In this document: positions 56,525 through 64,000 of the stretch, one piece after another
How positions within the stretch are numbered: position 1 is the first letter of the stretch
How the letters are laid out: every line of letters begins with the position of its first letter
DNA from: Nitrosomonadales bacterium
Lineage (GTDB): Bacteria > Pseudomonadota > Gammaproteobacteria > Burkholderiales > Gallionellaceae
Reading direction: 5' to 3'
DNA: 64,000 bases
Assembly: GCA_016235045.1 (NCBI GenBank)
Contig: JACRME010000008.1
Span: 62,001-126,000 of the forward strand
Notes under the pieces: model-generated
Seen by the model: the letters and a program-made list of their open reading frames with translations, nothing else
Told to the model about the DNA's origin: nothing
Database searches by the model: none
Program-made: the position numbers and the translations under genes

Positions 56525-57134
56525 TGCTTTTGACCTCGTTGATGAATGCCGCGACCCTCGCCGCATCCTTGATTCCCTTGCTCGCCTCCACGCCGCTGGA
56601 CACATCCACCGCGTAAGGCCTCACTCGCCTGATGGCCTCCGCCACATTGCCCGCATGCAGCCCGCCGGACAGGATCACCGGCAAGGGCAGGTTCTGCGGG
56701 ATCAGCGCCCAGTCGAACGATTCTCCCGTGCCGCCCTGCGTGCCCTCGACGAAGGCATCGAGCAACAAGCCCTGGGCGTCCGCGTAGCGAGCCGCGCATT
56801 CTACCAAATCCACCCCTGCCTTGACCCGAATCGCCTTCAGGTAGGGCTTGCCGAATTGGCGGCAAAATTCGGGAGCTTCCTCGCCGTGGAACTGCAACAC
56901 ATCCAAAGGCACTTTTGCCAGCACTTCGCGCACGTAGTCGACAGTTGGGTTCACGAACAGCCCCACCACGGTCACAAAAGGCGGCACGGCATGCGCCAAC
57001 TTCGCCGCTTGCGGCAGGGTGACGTGGCGCGGGCTTTTCTCGTAGAACACCAAGCCGAGCGCGTCCGCGCCGCTGCTCGCTGCAGCGCGCAGGTCTTGCT
57101 CTCGGGTGATGCCGCAAATCTTGATCCTGGTCAT
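56514..57134 (-). CDS. trpF: Phosphoribosylanthranilate isomerase
   Basis: A 206-residue TIM barrel starting [13 protein letters not shown], with the catalytic Cys in KICG. Asp lies in [19 protein letters not shown], and [13 protein letters not shown] and [17 protein letters not shown] form the phosphate site. It makes CdRP for the next tryptophan step. It lies 14 bases after truA and leads trpF-trpB-trpA. Confidence 0.97.
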   Translation of the reverse strand: MTRIKICGITREQDLRAAASSGADALGLVFYEKSPRHVTLPQAAKLAHAVPPFVTVVGLFVNPTVDYVREVLAKVPLDVLQFHGEEAPEFCRQFGKPYLKAIRVKAGVDLVECAARYADAQGLLLDAFVEGTQGGTGESFDWALIPQNLPLPVILSGGLHAGNVAEAIRRVRPYAVDVSSGVEASKGIKDAARVAAFINEVKSIEL

Positions 57135-57148
57135 CGGGGCGATTCAGT

Positions 57149-57925
57149 TCAAAAATGAGGTGGCATTGTACCTTGCGGCAGGCGCCACTTCTTGTCGTAG
57201 GTGATGTGGCGCAGATACAGGCCATCCGGAGCGAAGGTCGGCGCCGCGAACTTGCGGTCGGCGCCTTCCAGCACCTCGCGCACCCAGTGTGGCGGATGCT
57301 TGCCCTTGCCCACGTACAGCAGGCAGCCGAGGATGTTGCGCACCATGTGGTGCAGGAAGGCATTGGCGGTCAGCTCGAAGATGAGGGTGTCGCCCTGTTG
57401 CCGGATATCGAGCTGCACCAGGTTTTTCACCGGAGTCTTGGCCTGGCATTGCGAAGAGCGGAATGCGCTGAAATCGTGCTCGCCCAGCAGATGTTGCGCC
57501 GCCTCCCGCATCGCCGCCACATCCAGCGGCAAGTGGAACCAGCCGACCTTGCCGTGATGCACGGCGCTGCGCGATGGGCGGTTGATCAGCACATACTGGT
57601 AACTGCGCGCCTGTGCCGAGAAACGCGCATGGAATTCGTCCGGGACCGGGTGCGCCCACAGCACCGCGATGTCTTTGGGCAATAGCGCGTTCACGCCGCG
57701 CACCCAGGCCCCGAGCGGTCGCTCGACTGCGGTATCGAAATGGATGACCTGCTCCAGCGCATGCACGCCGGTGTCGGTGCGTCCGGCGGCCAGGATGGCG
57801 ATGCGAGTGCCCGCGATGCCGCTCAATGCCGCCTGCAAGGCGTCCTGCACGTTCGGCACGTCGGGCTGGCTCTGCCAGCCGTTGTAGGCACTGCCGTCGT
57901 ATTCCACTCCCAGCGCGATCCTCAT
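57149..57925 (-). CDS. truA: tRNA pseudouridine(38-40) synthase
   Basis: A 258-residue enzyme. The catalytic Asp is in AAGRTDTGVHALEQV; MRIALGVEYDGSAYNGWQ at the N-terminus and FLHHMVRNILGCLL later are signatures. It isomerises uridines in the anticodon stem-loop. The ATG at 57925 shares one base with the upstream TGA (TGATG), and GGAGTG lies upstream. The open frame continues to 58504, but that part is the membrane gene in another frame. Confidence 0.96.
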   Translation of the reverse strand: MRIALGVEYDGSAYNGWQSQPDVPNVQDALQAALSGIAGTRIAILAAGRTDTGVHALEQVIHFDTAVERPLGAWVRGVNALLPKDIAVLWAHPVPDEFHARFSAQARSYQYVLINRPSRSAVHHGKVGWFHLPLDVAAMREAAQHLLGEHDFSAFRSSQCQAKTPVKNLVQLDIRQQGDTLIFELTANAFLHHMVRNILGCLLYVGKGKHPPHWVREVLEGADRKFAAPTFAPDGLYLRHITYDKKWRLPQGTMPPHF

Positions 57926-58551
57926 CACCACACTCCTGTCAGCACTGCTGCACTCGCCAGCAGCAACAAGGCATCGATGGTGCCGAGGGGCTGCAATGCC
58001 AATTCGATATGTTCCGCACCCGTTGCGGAAGGCTGCAGGGCTGCGCTTATGGTTGATCGCCAGTCCTTGGCTGTATCGCCCATGGCGGACTCGGCGTATT
58101 CGAGAGTCAAGGCCAGGCGCACTGCGATGCGTTCGCGCGACAACCCGAGCCAACGCAGGGGATACGCCAGGGAATACAAACCGCTGATAAGCTGCGTCTG
58201 CGGCAGCAATTCCAGCAAAATCGCCAGTCCGGACAGTACGCTTACCAGTCGCCCCAACTGCAGCATCCCGTCCAGCAGTCCTTCGCGGGTGGGGGATACA
58301 ACGCCAAGCTGCGCCAGCAGCGCGACGCCCGGCGTCGTGTAGGCATAGATCAGCAACAGGGAAAATAATATCCAGCGCGTGCGCCGTAACAGGCTTAGCA
58401 GTTGCTTGCGGCACAGCCTCAATGCCAGGCCAAACAGAACGGCAGCAAAAACCAGCAAAGCAAGCGGCTGCAGACGTTGCGCCAGCAAGGCAAGCAACAC
58501 CCAAAGGAGTATCTGAACCGCAGGATGTGGAATGAGTTTCATATCGCTCAA
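57925..58551 (-). CDS. EcfT/CbiQ-like membrane protein
   Basis: A 208-residue protein with about five hydrophobic helices, for example VQILLWVLLALLAQRLQ and WILFSLLLIYAYTTPGVALL. The segment YPLRWLGLSRERIAVRLALTLEYAE resembles the cytoplasmic coupling helices of CbiQ/EcfT transmembrane components of energy-coupling-factor transporters. No ECF ATPase or substrate-binding S component is adjacent. Its location between fimV and truA is, as I recall, shared with relatives. Function is uncertain. Confidence 0.6.
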   Translation of the reverse strand: MSDMKLIPHPAVQILLWVLLALLAQRLQPLALLVFAAVLFGLALRLCRKQLLSLLRRTRWILFSLLLIYAYTTPGVALLAQLGVVSPTREGLLDGMLQLGRLVSVLSGLAILLELLPQTQLISGLYSLAYPLRWLGLSRERIAVRLALTLEYAESAMGDTAKDWRSTISAALQPSATGAEHIELALQPLGTIDALLLLASAAVLTGVW

Positions 58552-58598
58552 ATGAAAACGGCAGCCGTACAGGCTGCCGCTCGGTTAGTTACAGCCAA

Positions 58599-61307
58599 TT
58601 ACAACTGTTGCATCAGGGCTTGCGCGCTGTCGCGCTGCTGGGCATCGCCGTCGCGCAACACTTCATCCAGAATCTCCTTGGCTCCGGCAATGTCGCCCAT
58701 TTCCTGATATGCCTTGGCCAGATCCAGCTTGGTCGCGACTTCCTGCCAGCGCTCGTCCTTCACTTCGGCGCCGCCGGTCGCGGCTGACGACCCGGCTTTA
58801 TCCAGATTCAGCGTGATTTCATCCAGCCCCAAGTCCCGTGCCGGTGCAACTTTTGGTTTTTCTTCCGTGGGGAAATCGAGCGAGAACGAAAACTCGTCGT
58901 CCTTGGCTGCTGCAACCGGTGCGGCTGGCGCAGCGGGTGCCGTCGGTACGCGGGGGTGAGTCGCCGTCACGTCGAATACCAGGTCATCCATATTCAGCGT
59001 CATCGTTTTTTCTTGATCGCCACCGCCGGCAAAATTGACCGCCGGCATTCCCGGATTGGTCCCGGTTATGTCGAAGTCCATGGTCGCGGTGGCGGAACTC
59101 AATGCCGTCGGCGACATGATGGTAGTGCTCTCTTGCGATGAGGGTGCTTCCAGAACTATCGTGCTCTGACTGCCGAATTCGGGTTTGGCCGCGGAGCCAA
59201 AACCCAGATCGAAGTCCACTGCCGGAGCCGCCGCCTCAGGCCTGGCTTCGGCAGCAGGTGCGGCACCGGCACCCCCATAGAGCGGATTGCCCGGATCCAG
59301 TTGACGACCCATCGCAACGGTTTGCTCCCAGGCATCCTTATCGCCCGATTCCTTGATTTCCTTGGCGTAGGTATAGAAAGAATTGGTGTCCTTGCGGGTG
59401 ACGTAGATCGAAAGCAGCTTGAGTTTGACCGTTATGTTGTTCGGATTCTTCTTCAGCGCTTCTTTCAAAACTTCTTCGGCCTGCGCGTCGCGACCAAAGG
59501 TCAGGAACAAATCCGCTTCGCCGATGGGATCCACTTCTTCGGAAACTGCGCTGGGCGGCGGTGCCGGTTGTGCCACTGCATGAGTAAAGTCGCCCGTTTC
59601 AGGAGAGGGCGCGACCGGCGCGGCAATGCGGCCAGTACTGCTGCCGACATCTGCTTTCGACGCCGCTTTCTTCTTTCCGCCGGTCTTGCCGCGACGCGCA
59701 GCCACAAATCCAAAACCACCCAGCGCGAGCAGTAACGCTGCCGCACCTCCCAGATATATCGGATCACCCAGCAGTTGGTCTATCAGGGAAGGTTGTTCGA
59801 TAACCTTGGGGGTTTCTGCTTTACGGGGTGCAGCCTTGGGCTTCGCTTCAGCCACGCCGCTTGCCGTCGCCGGCAGTGGCGCGGAAGCCGCTTGCAACGT
59901 GACCGGCGCAGTCGGGGCGGATGCGGGAGCAGTTTCCTTCTTCAACTCCGCCAGACGTTGCATGTCCTTGACGTTCTTTTCCAGAATCGCGGTACGTTCC
60001 TGAGCCTCCTTCAGCGCTTTGCTCTTGGCGATGGCCTCCTCTTCCTTGGCAATCGCCTTTTCCTGCGCTGTCGTCTTGCCACCGCCTACTGCCATATCGT
60101 TCGGCGCTTCGCCCTTGGACAGTTTCAGAACCTCTTTTGCCGGCTCCTTGCTGGAAGATGCCTTGTCGGTCACGGCAGTGCTGATCTTGCCGGACACTTC
60201 CTGCTTGTCTGCGTGCTCTGGTCGCGCAGTACCGGCCGCAGCCAGCTTCTGGCGATACACGTTCCAATCGGCGGCCTGCGCACGAATTTCTTCTTCCGCA
60301 TCGGCCTGGGGCAACATCTCGGCCGCTGCGCTGGGCGGGATGTTCAGAATCTTCCCGGCCCTGATCCGGTTCATGTTATGTGCGTCGAACACAGCGGCGT
60401 TTTCGCGGTACAACGCGACCAGCATGCGCTCAAGGCTGACATTATCCGGCTTGATCTGCGCCGCAATCTTGGTCAGCGTATCTCCGCGCAGCACAGTGAT
60501 ACTTTCCCGAGTTTCTTCGGAAAGCGCTTCTTCCTTGCTCAACGCGTCTTGTGTAGCAGGCGCCTGCTCTTGCGTCAACGCTTGCTCCGTCAGCGCTTTT
60601 TCGGCAGGGGCTGTCTCGGCAACCGGCTCGGAAGCTGCCCCGCCCATCGCGATTGGCTCGGCGCTAACCTCGCTCTCGCCCACCGGCGCTGCAGCAACCG
60701 CGCTCTCGACGACAGGGGCGGCAGCGGGGGCTGTTTCCGCAGCAACAGCGGGTTCTGCCACGGGTTCGGCCGCAACCGGCTGGGCGGCCACAGGCTCGGA
60801 AGGCGCGGGTTCGGAAATGACCAACGGTGCCGGGATCGGTTCGACGACAGGCGCTGCCAACACCGGTTCGATGGGTTTTACTTCTTCCGCTTTGGGCTGT
60901 TCCGGCTTGTAATCAGCCGGATCGAGCAGGAAGGTATATTCGCGCAGCAGCCTGCCGGCGGACCAGCTCAAATCGACCATCAAAGTGACGAATGGCTCAT
61001 TTACCGGCTGCTGGGTTGTCACCTTGATATAAGGTTCGCCATCGCTGCGTTCTTCAACCTGGAACTTGAGCTTGGGAATGGTATACGGGTAATCGATTCC
61101 CGCATTCTTGTAGGCCTCGGCGGAAGCCAATTTGGCTCTCAGACTGGATTTGTGGGCCCGGTCAACGGAGACGATTTCGATCTCCGCCTTCAGCGGTTGC
61201 CCGAGTGAAGACGTGACATTGATGCCGCCCAAACCGGCCGCATCGATGATGCCGGACCAGGCCAGACAGGCAATATATATTGACGTTTTTAGAATTGATT
61301 TCAGCAC
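58599..61307 (-). CDS. fimV: FimV/HubP-type polar peptidoglycan-binding protein
   Basis: A 902-residue inner-membrane protein. The signal region is followed by the N-terminal FimV domain (GLGGINVTSSLGQPLKAEIEI), an Ala/Pro/Glu-rich linker, and a LysM domain at about 265-325 (ITVLRGDTLTKIAAQI ... GKILNIPP). A coiled coil, one transmembrane helix (LGGAAALLLALGGFGFVAA) and an acidic cytoplasmic part with TPR-like repeats come next. The end is the C-terminal FimV helix (KLDLAKAYQEMGDIAGAKEILDEVL). Homologues organise cell poles, type IV pili and chemoreceptors. Its linkage to asd and truA is conserved. Confidence 0.92.
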   Translation of the reverse strand: MLKSILKTSIYIACLAWSGIIDAAGLGGINVTSSLGQPLKAEIEIVSVDRAHKSSLRAKLASAEAYKNAGIDYPYTIPKLKFQVEERSDGEPYIKVTTQQPVNEPFVTLMVDLSWSAGRLLREYTFLLDPADYKPEQPKAEEVKPIEPVLAAPVVEPIPAPLVISEPAPSEPVAAQPVAAEPVAEPAVAAETAPAAAPVVESAVAAAPVGESEVSAEPIAMGGAASEPVAETAPAEKALTEQALTQEQAPATQDALSKEEALSEETRESITVLRGDTLTKIAAQIKPDNVSLERMLVALYRENAAVFDAHNMNRIRAGKILNIPPSAAAEMLPQADAEEEIRAQAADWNVYRQKLAAAGTARPEHADKQEVSGKISTAVTDKASSSKEPAKEVLKLSKGEAPNDMAVGGGKTTAQEKAIAKEEEAIAKSKALKEAQERTAILEKNVKDMQRLAELKKETAPASAPTAPVTLQAASAPLPATASGVAEAKPKAAPRKAETPKVIEQPSLIDQLLGDPIYLGGAAALLLALGGFGFVAARRGKTGGKKKAASKADVGSSTGRIAAPVAPSPETGDFTHAVAQPAPPPSAVSEEVDPIGEADLFLTFGRDAQAEEVLKEALKKNPNNITVKLKLLSIYVTRKDTNSFYTYAKEIKESGDKDAWEQTVAMGRQLDPGNPLYGGAGAAPAAEARPEAAAPAVDFDLGFGSAAKPEFGSQSTIVLEAPSSQESTTIMSPTALSSATATMDFDITGTNPGMPAVNFAGGGDQEKTMTLNMDDLVFDVTATHPRVPTAPAAPAAPVAAAKDDEFSFSLDFPTEEKPKVAPARDLGLDEITLNLDKAGSSAATGGAEVKDERWQEVATKLDLAKAYQEMGDIAGAKEILDEVLRDGDAQQRDSAQALMQQL

Positions 61308-61432
61308 GTCGCCACCCTTTTATTTTCCCAGACGTTATTCAGATTAACATCATAGGGTTAGTGATGCAAGCTCAGTTTTACCTTAAGTTCATGCGTTAAC
61401 CGCCAGTTAAAAACCGGAATTAATCCGCCGAA

Positions 61433-62536
61433 CTACTTGTTCAGCAGGATGCGCAACATACGGCGCAACGGCTCTGCCGCCCCCCACAACAACTGGTCGC
61501 CACAGACGAAAGCAGTCACATACTCCGGCCCCAGTTCCATCTTGCGCACACGCCCTACCGCCACGTCCAGCTTGCCAGTCACGGCCACCGGGGTTAATTC
61601 GCGCACGGATATTTCGCGCTGGTTGGGCACGAACTTCACCCATGGATTGCCACCCTTGATGAGCGCCTCAATCTCGGCCAAAGGGATATCCTTTTTCAGT
61701 TTGAGCGTCAGCGCCAAGCTGTGGCAACGCATCGCCCCGATGCGCACGCACAGACCGTCCACCGGAATGCGTTGGCTCGTCCCCAGAATCTTGTTGACCT
61801 CGGCCTGCCCCTTCCACTCCTCCTTGGACTGGCCGTTTTCGAGTTGTTTGTCGATCCAGGGGATCAGGCTGCCCGCCAGGGATACGCCAAAATTCTCGGT
61901 CGGCATATCGGAAGAGCGCAGCTTTTCGGCAACGCGGCGATCGATCTCCAGAATTGCGGATTTCGGATCGGCCAGCAGGTCGGCCACCGAAGCATAAGCC
62001 ACGCCCATCTGACTCAGCAATTCGCGCATGTTTTGCGCCCCTGCGCCGCTTGCCGCCTGATAGGTCATCGAAGAAACCCACTCCACCAACCCTGCATTGA
62101 ATAAGCCGTTCAAGCCCATCAACAGGATGCTGTTGGTACAGTTTCCGCCGATGAAATTCCTGCCGCCGCTCGCCAGCGATTTCTTGATGAGATCGAGGTT
62201 GACCGGGTCTAGGATGATGACCGCGTCCTTTTCCATGCGCAGCGTGGACGCCGCATCGATCCAGTAACCCTGCCAACCGGCCGCGCGCAGTTTGGGGAAC
62301 ATCTCGGTGGTGTAGTCGCCGCCCTGGCAGGAGATGATGGCGTCCATCGCCTTCAGCTCGTTCAGATCGTGCGCATCTTTCAGCGGCACGCCTTTGCCTT
62401 CGGCCGGCGCTGCGCCGCCTGCATTGGACGTGGTGAAGAACACCGCATCGATGAGATCGAAATCCTTTTCTTCGCGCATGCGCTGCATGAGCACCGAACC
62501 CACCATACCGCGCCAACCGATCAAACCTACTTTCAT
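61433..62536 (-). CDS. asd: Aspartate-semialdehyde dehydrogenase
   Basis: A 367-residue NADP enzyme of the lysine/threonine/methionine branch. The nucleotide loop is [17 protein letters not shown], the active-site Cys is in [15 protein letters not shown], and [16 protein letters not shown] holds the catalytic His. Length and the SCQGGDYT segment match the Gram-negative type. The 125 bases before fimV show no feature. Confidence 0.97.
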   Translation of the reverse strand: MKVGLIGWRGMVGSVLMQRMREEKDFDLIDAVFFTTSNAGGAAPAEGKGVPLKDAHDLNELKAMDAIISCQGGDYTTEMFPKLRAAGWQGYWIDAASTLRMEKDAVIILDPVNLDLIKKSLASGGRNFIGGNCTNSILLMGLNGLFNAGLVEWVSSMTYQAASGAGAQNMRELLSQMGVAYASVADLLADPKSAILEIDRRVAEKLRSSDMPTENFGVSLAGSLIPWIDKQLENGQSKEEWKGQAEVNKILGTSQRIPVDGLCVRIGAMRCHSLALTLKLKKDIPLAEIEALIKGGNPWVKFVPNQREISVRELTPVAVTGKLDVAVGRVRKMELGPEYVTAFVCGDQLLWGAAEPLRRMLRILLNK

Positions 62537-62550
62537 TCCATCACCTCATC

Positions 62551-62630
62551 GTAGGGTGGGCTATCCGCTTGCGGCGCAACCCACCATTTCGCCCGGCGGG
62601 TTACGGCCTGCGGCCCAACCCACCCGACAT
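62551..62630. repeat. GTAGGGTGGGC-type repeat between leuB and asd
   Basis: GTAGGGTGGGC (62551-62561) pairs partly with CCCACC downstream, and further inverted blocks GGCGGGTTACGG and CAACCCACCCG follow. It shares an 11-base word with the repeat at 53150. It fills almost all of the gap. Confidence 0.6.
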
Positions 62631-62632
62631 TA

Positions 62633-63697
62633 TCAAAGCGCTGCGACCACCGCGTCGCCCATCGCGGCACAACCAACCTTCTGCTTGCCGTCTTCGTAGA
62701 TATCGCCCGTGCGCAGGCCTTGCTGCAACACCTTGCGCACCGCCGCCTCGATGCGTTGGGCGACATCCGCACGGCCGAAGGTGTATTGCATCATCATCGC
62801 CACGGACAGGATGGTCGCCAGCGGATTGGCGATGTCCTTGCCCGCAATATCCGGCGCCGAACCGTGGCAGGGTTCGTACAAGCCCTTGTTGTTCGAATCC
62901 AGCGAGGCCGAGGGCAGCATGCCGATGGAGCCAGTCAGCATCGATGCCTCATCCGACAGGATGTCGCCGAAAATGTTGCCGGTGAGGATCACATCGAACT
63001 GCTTGGGTGCGCGCACCAGTTGCATCGCCGCGTTATCCACATACATGTGCGAAGTCGCGACCTGCGGATACTCCTTCGCCACCTCGGTGACGATCTCGCG
63101 CCAGAACATGCTGGTGTCGAGCACGTTGGCCTTGTCCACCGAGCACAATTTCTTGTTGCGCTTCATGGCGATCTGGAAACCGACATGCGCCACGCGGCGG
63201 ATCTCCGATTCGCTATAGTGCATGGTATCGAAACCCTGGCGTTCGCCATTCTCCAGCGTGCGGATGCCGCGCGGCTGGCCGAAATAGATGTCGCCGGTCA
63301 GTTCGCGCAGGATCATGATGTCCAGGCCGGACACGATATCCGAACGCAGCGTCGAGGCATTCACCAGTTCCGGATAAACCATCGCCGGACGCAGATTGGC
63401 GAACAAGCCCAAACCCTTGCGGATGCGCAGCAGACCTTGTTCGGGACGCATCGGTCGCGGCAAATTGTCATACTGGTAACCACCTACAGCACCGAGCAAC
63501 ACCGCGTCGGATTCTTTCGACAGCTTCAGTGTCGCCTCCGGCAGCGGGTCTTTCGCCGCGTCATAGCCGGCGCCGCCGATGTGCGCGTATTCCATCTCGA
63601 TCTTGAGGCCGTCGCTGCGCAACGCCTCCAGCACCTTGGTCGCCTGCGCGACGATCTCCGGCCCAATGCCGTCACCCGGCAAAACTGCGATCTTCAT
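62633..63697 (-). CDS. leuB: 3-isopropylmalate dehydrogenase
   Basis: A 354-residue NAD enzyme starting [15 protein letters not shown]. Substrate arginines lie in [22 protein letters not shown], and metal Asp residues are in the VDNAAMQL and SDEASML segments, with [15 protein letters not shown] near the end. It performs the third step of leucine synthesis. It follows leuD across about 97 bases that hold a palindrome. Confidence 0.98.
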   Translation of the reverse strand: MKIAVLPGDGIGPEIVAQATKVLEALRSDGLKIEMEYAHIGGAGYDAAKDPLPEATLKLSKESDAVLLGAVGGYQYDNLPRPMRPEQGLLRIRKGLGLFANLRPAMVYPELVNASTLRSDIVSGLDIMILRELTGDIYFGQPRGIRTLENGERQGFDTMHYSESEIRRVAHVGFQIAMKRNKKLCSVDKANVLDTSMFWREIVTEVAKEYPQVATSHMYVDNAAMQLVRAPKQFDVILTGNIFGDILSDEASMLTGSIGMLPSASLDSNNKGLYEPCHGSAPDIAGKDIANPLATILSVAMMMQYTFGRADVAQRIEAAVRKVLQQGLRTGDIYEDGKQKVGCAAMGDAVVAAL

Positions 63698-63731
63698 GTA
63701 TTTCTCACTCTAAAAAAATCAAACTTTTTCC

Positions 63732-63779
63732 GCAGATTACACAGGCAGATTATTGGCTGTTAATCTGTTTAATCTGCGA
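63732..63779. repeat. CGCAGATTA palindromic element between leuD and leuB
   Basis: Perfect 9-base ends CGCAGATTA and TAATCTGCG flank inner repeats of ATTA/TAAT and ACAG/CTGT. It could be a REP-like element or an mRNA-stabilising hairpin in the leu transcript. Confidence 0.6.
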
Positions 63780-63794
63780 ACGATTGTTTTTGAA

Positions 63795-64000
63795 TCACGC
63801 AAACAGCCACGGCTGCGCCGCGCGATGCTTCGCCTCATAGGCCTTGATCTCGTCCACATGCTGCAGGGTCAGGCCGATATCGTCCAGCCCGTTCAGCAGG
63901 CAATGCTTGCGGAACGCATCCACTTCGAACTGGTACACCGTGCCGTCGGGCGCCGTGATGATTTGCTTTTCCAGGTCGACCTTCAGCTTATAGCCGACAT
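63795..64000 (-). CDS. leuD: 3-isopropylmalate dehydratase small subunit (C-terminal part, cut by window edge)
   Basis: The last 67 codons of LeuD; the start lies beyond the window. Visible are [38 protein letters not shown], and the C-terminal [14 protein letters not shown] before TGA. With LeuC it isomerises isopropylmalate. The leuD-leuB-asd order on this strand supports the call. Confidence 0.95.
   Translation of the reverse strand, partial: VGYKLKVDLEKQIITAPDGTVYQFEVDAFRKHCLLNGLDDIGLTLQHVDEIKAYEAKHRAAQPWLFA

Overview
The window is a 64 kb, GC-rich chromosomal segment of a betaproteobacterium, most likely Nitrosomonadales in or near the Gallionellaceae. This is inferred from gene order and protein character, not from a database search. 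The supporting blocks are leuD-leuB-asd-fimV-truA-trpFBA-accD-folC-dedD-cvpA-purF-metZ, glnE/ilvE-zinc finger-waaF, yhdP-nitrilase-tldD, and efp with Arg32 beside earP. Most genes are housekeeping. The window opens inside ubiG and closes inside leuD.

Layout, left to right. (1) 1-2.9 kb: ubiG 3' end, gph, a cyclase-TPR-hemerythrin fusion, and ssrA (tmRNA). (2) 3-10 kb: a FadL-like porin, a leftward CHASE2 cyclase-SH3-M48 peptidase operon, then a lipoprotein and an outer-membrane barrel protein separated by a terminator that lies inside the barrel's signal-peptide codons. (3) 10-13.5 kb: an orphan GspE-type ATPase, a hexose-6-phosphate mutarotase, and efp. (4) 13.5-20 kb: earP, then a MacAB-like export operon (adaptor, ATPase, two permeases). 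A TumE-type toxin-antitoxin pair and a paired-repeat element interrupt the operon. A tRNA-Thr follows. (5) 20-33 kb: thiO, ispH-lspA-ileS-ribF, a hemerythrin, and tldD-nitrilase-yhdP. (6) 33-41.5 kb: glnE, a third class III cyclase, ilvE, a zinc-finger protein, waaF, a phosphohexomutase and a response regulator. (7) 41.6-47.7 kb: alaS, a small accessory patch (a truncated HigA-type antitoxin among GTGCAAT repeats, and a PLD-like protein), then recX, recA and pncC. (8) 47.7-64 kb: metZ under a SAM-II-type riboswitch followed by a terminator, purF, cvpA, dedD, folC, a PD-(D/E)XK nuclease-like insertion, accD, trpA, trpB, trpF, truA, an EcfT-like protein, fimV, asd, leuB and leuD.

The main points for follow-up are: the SAM-II aptamer plus terminator upstream of metZ; the toxin-antitoxin module inside an export operon, with a palindromic operator over its -35 and a promoter that predicts a leaderless toxin mRNA; GC-rich palindromic repeats inserted in frame in earP and folC; a cyclase-linked hemerythrin whose ligand spacing matches the family exactly but with one His ligand replaced by Leu; and three class III cyclases carrying three different sensory modules. 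No stretch over 300 bases lacks a gene or RNA. No CRISPR array, intact insertion sequence or prophage was seen. All assignments come from reading sequence and recalled family motifs; no searches were run.
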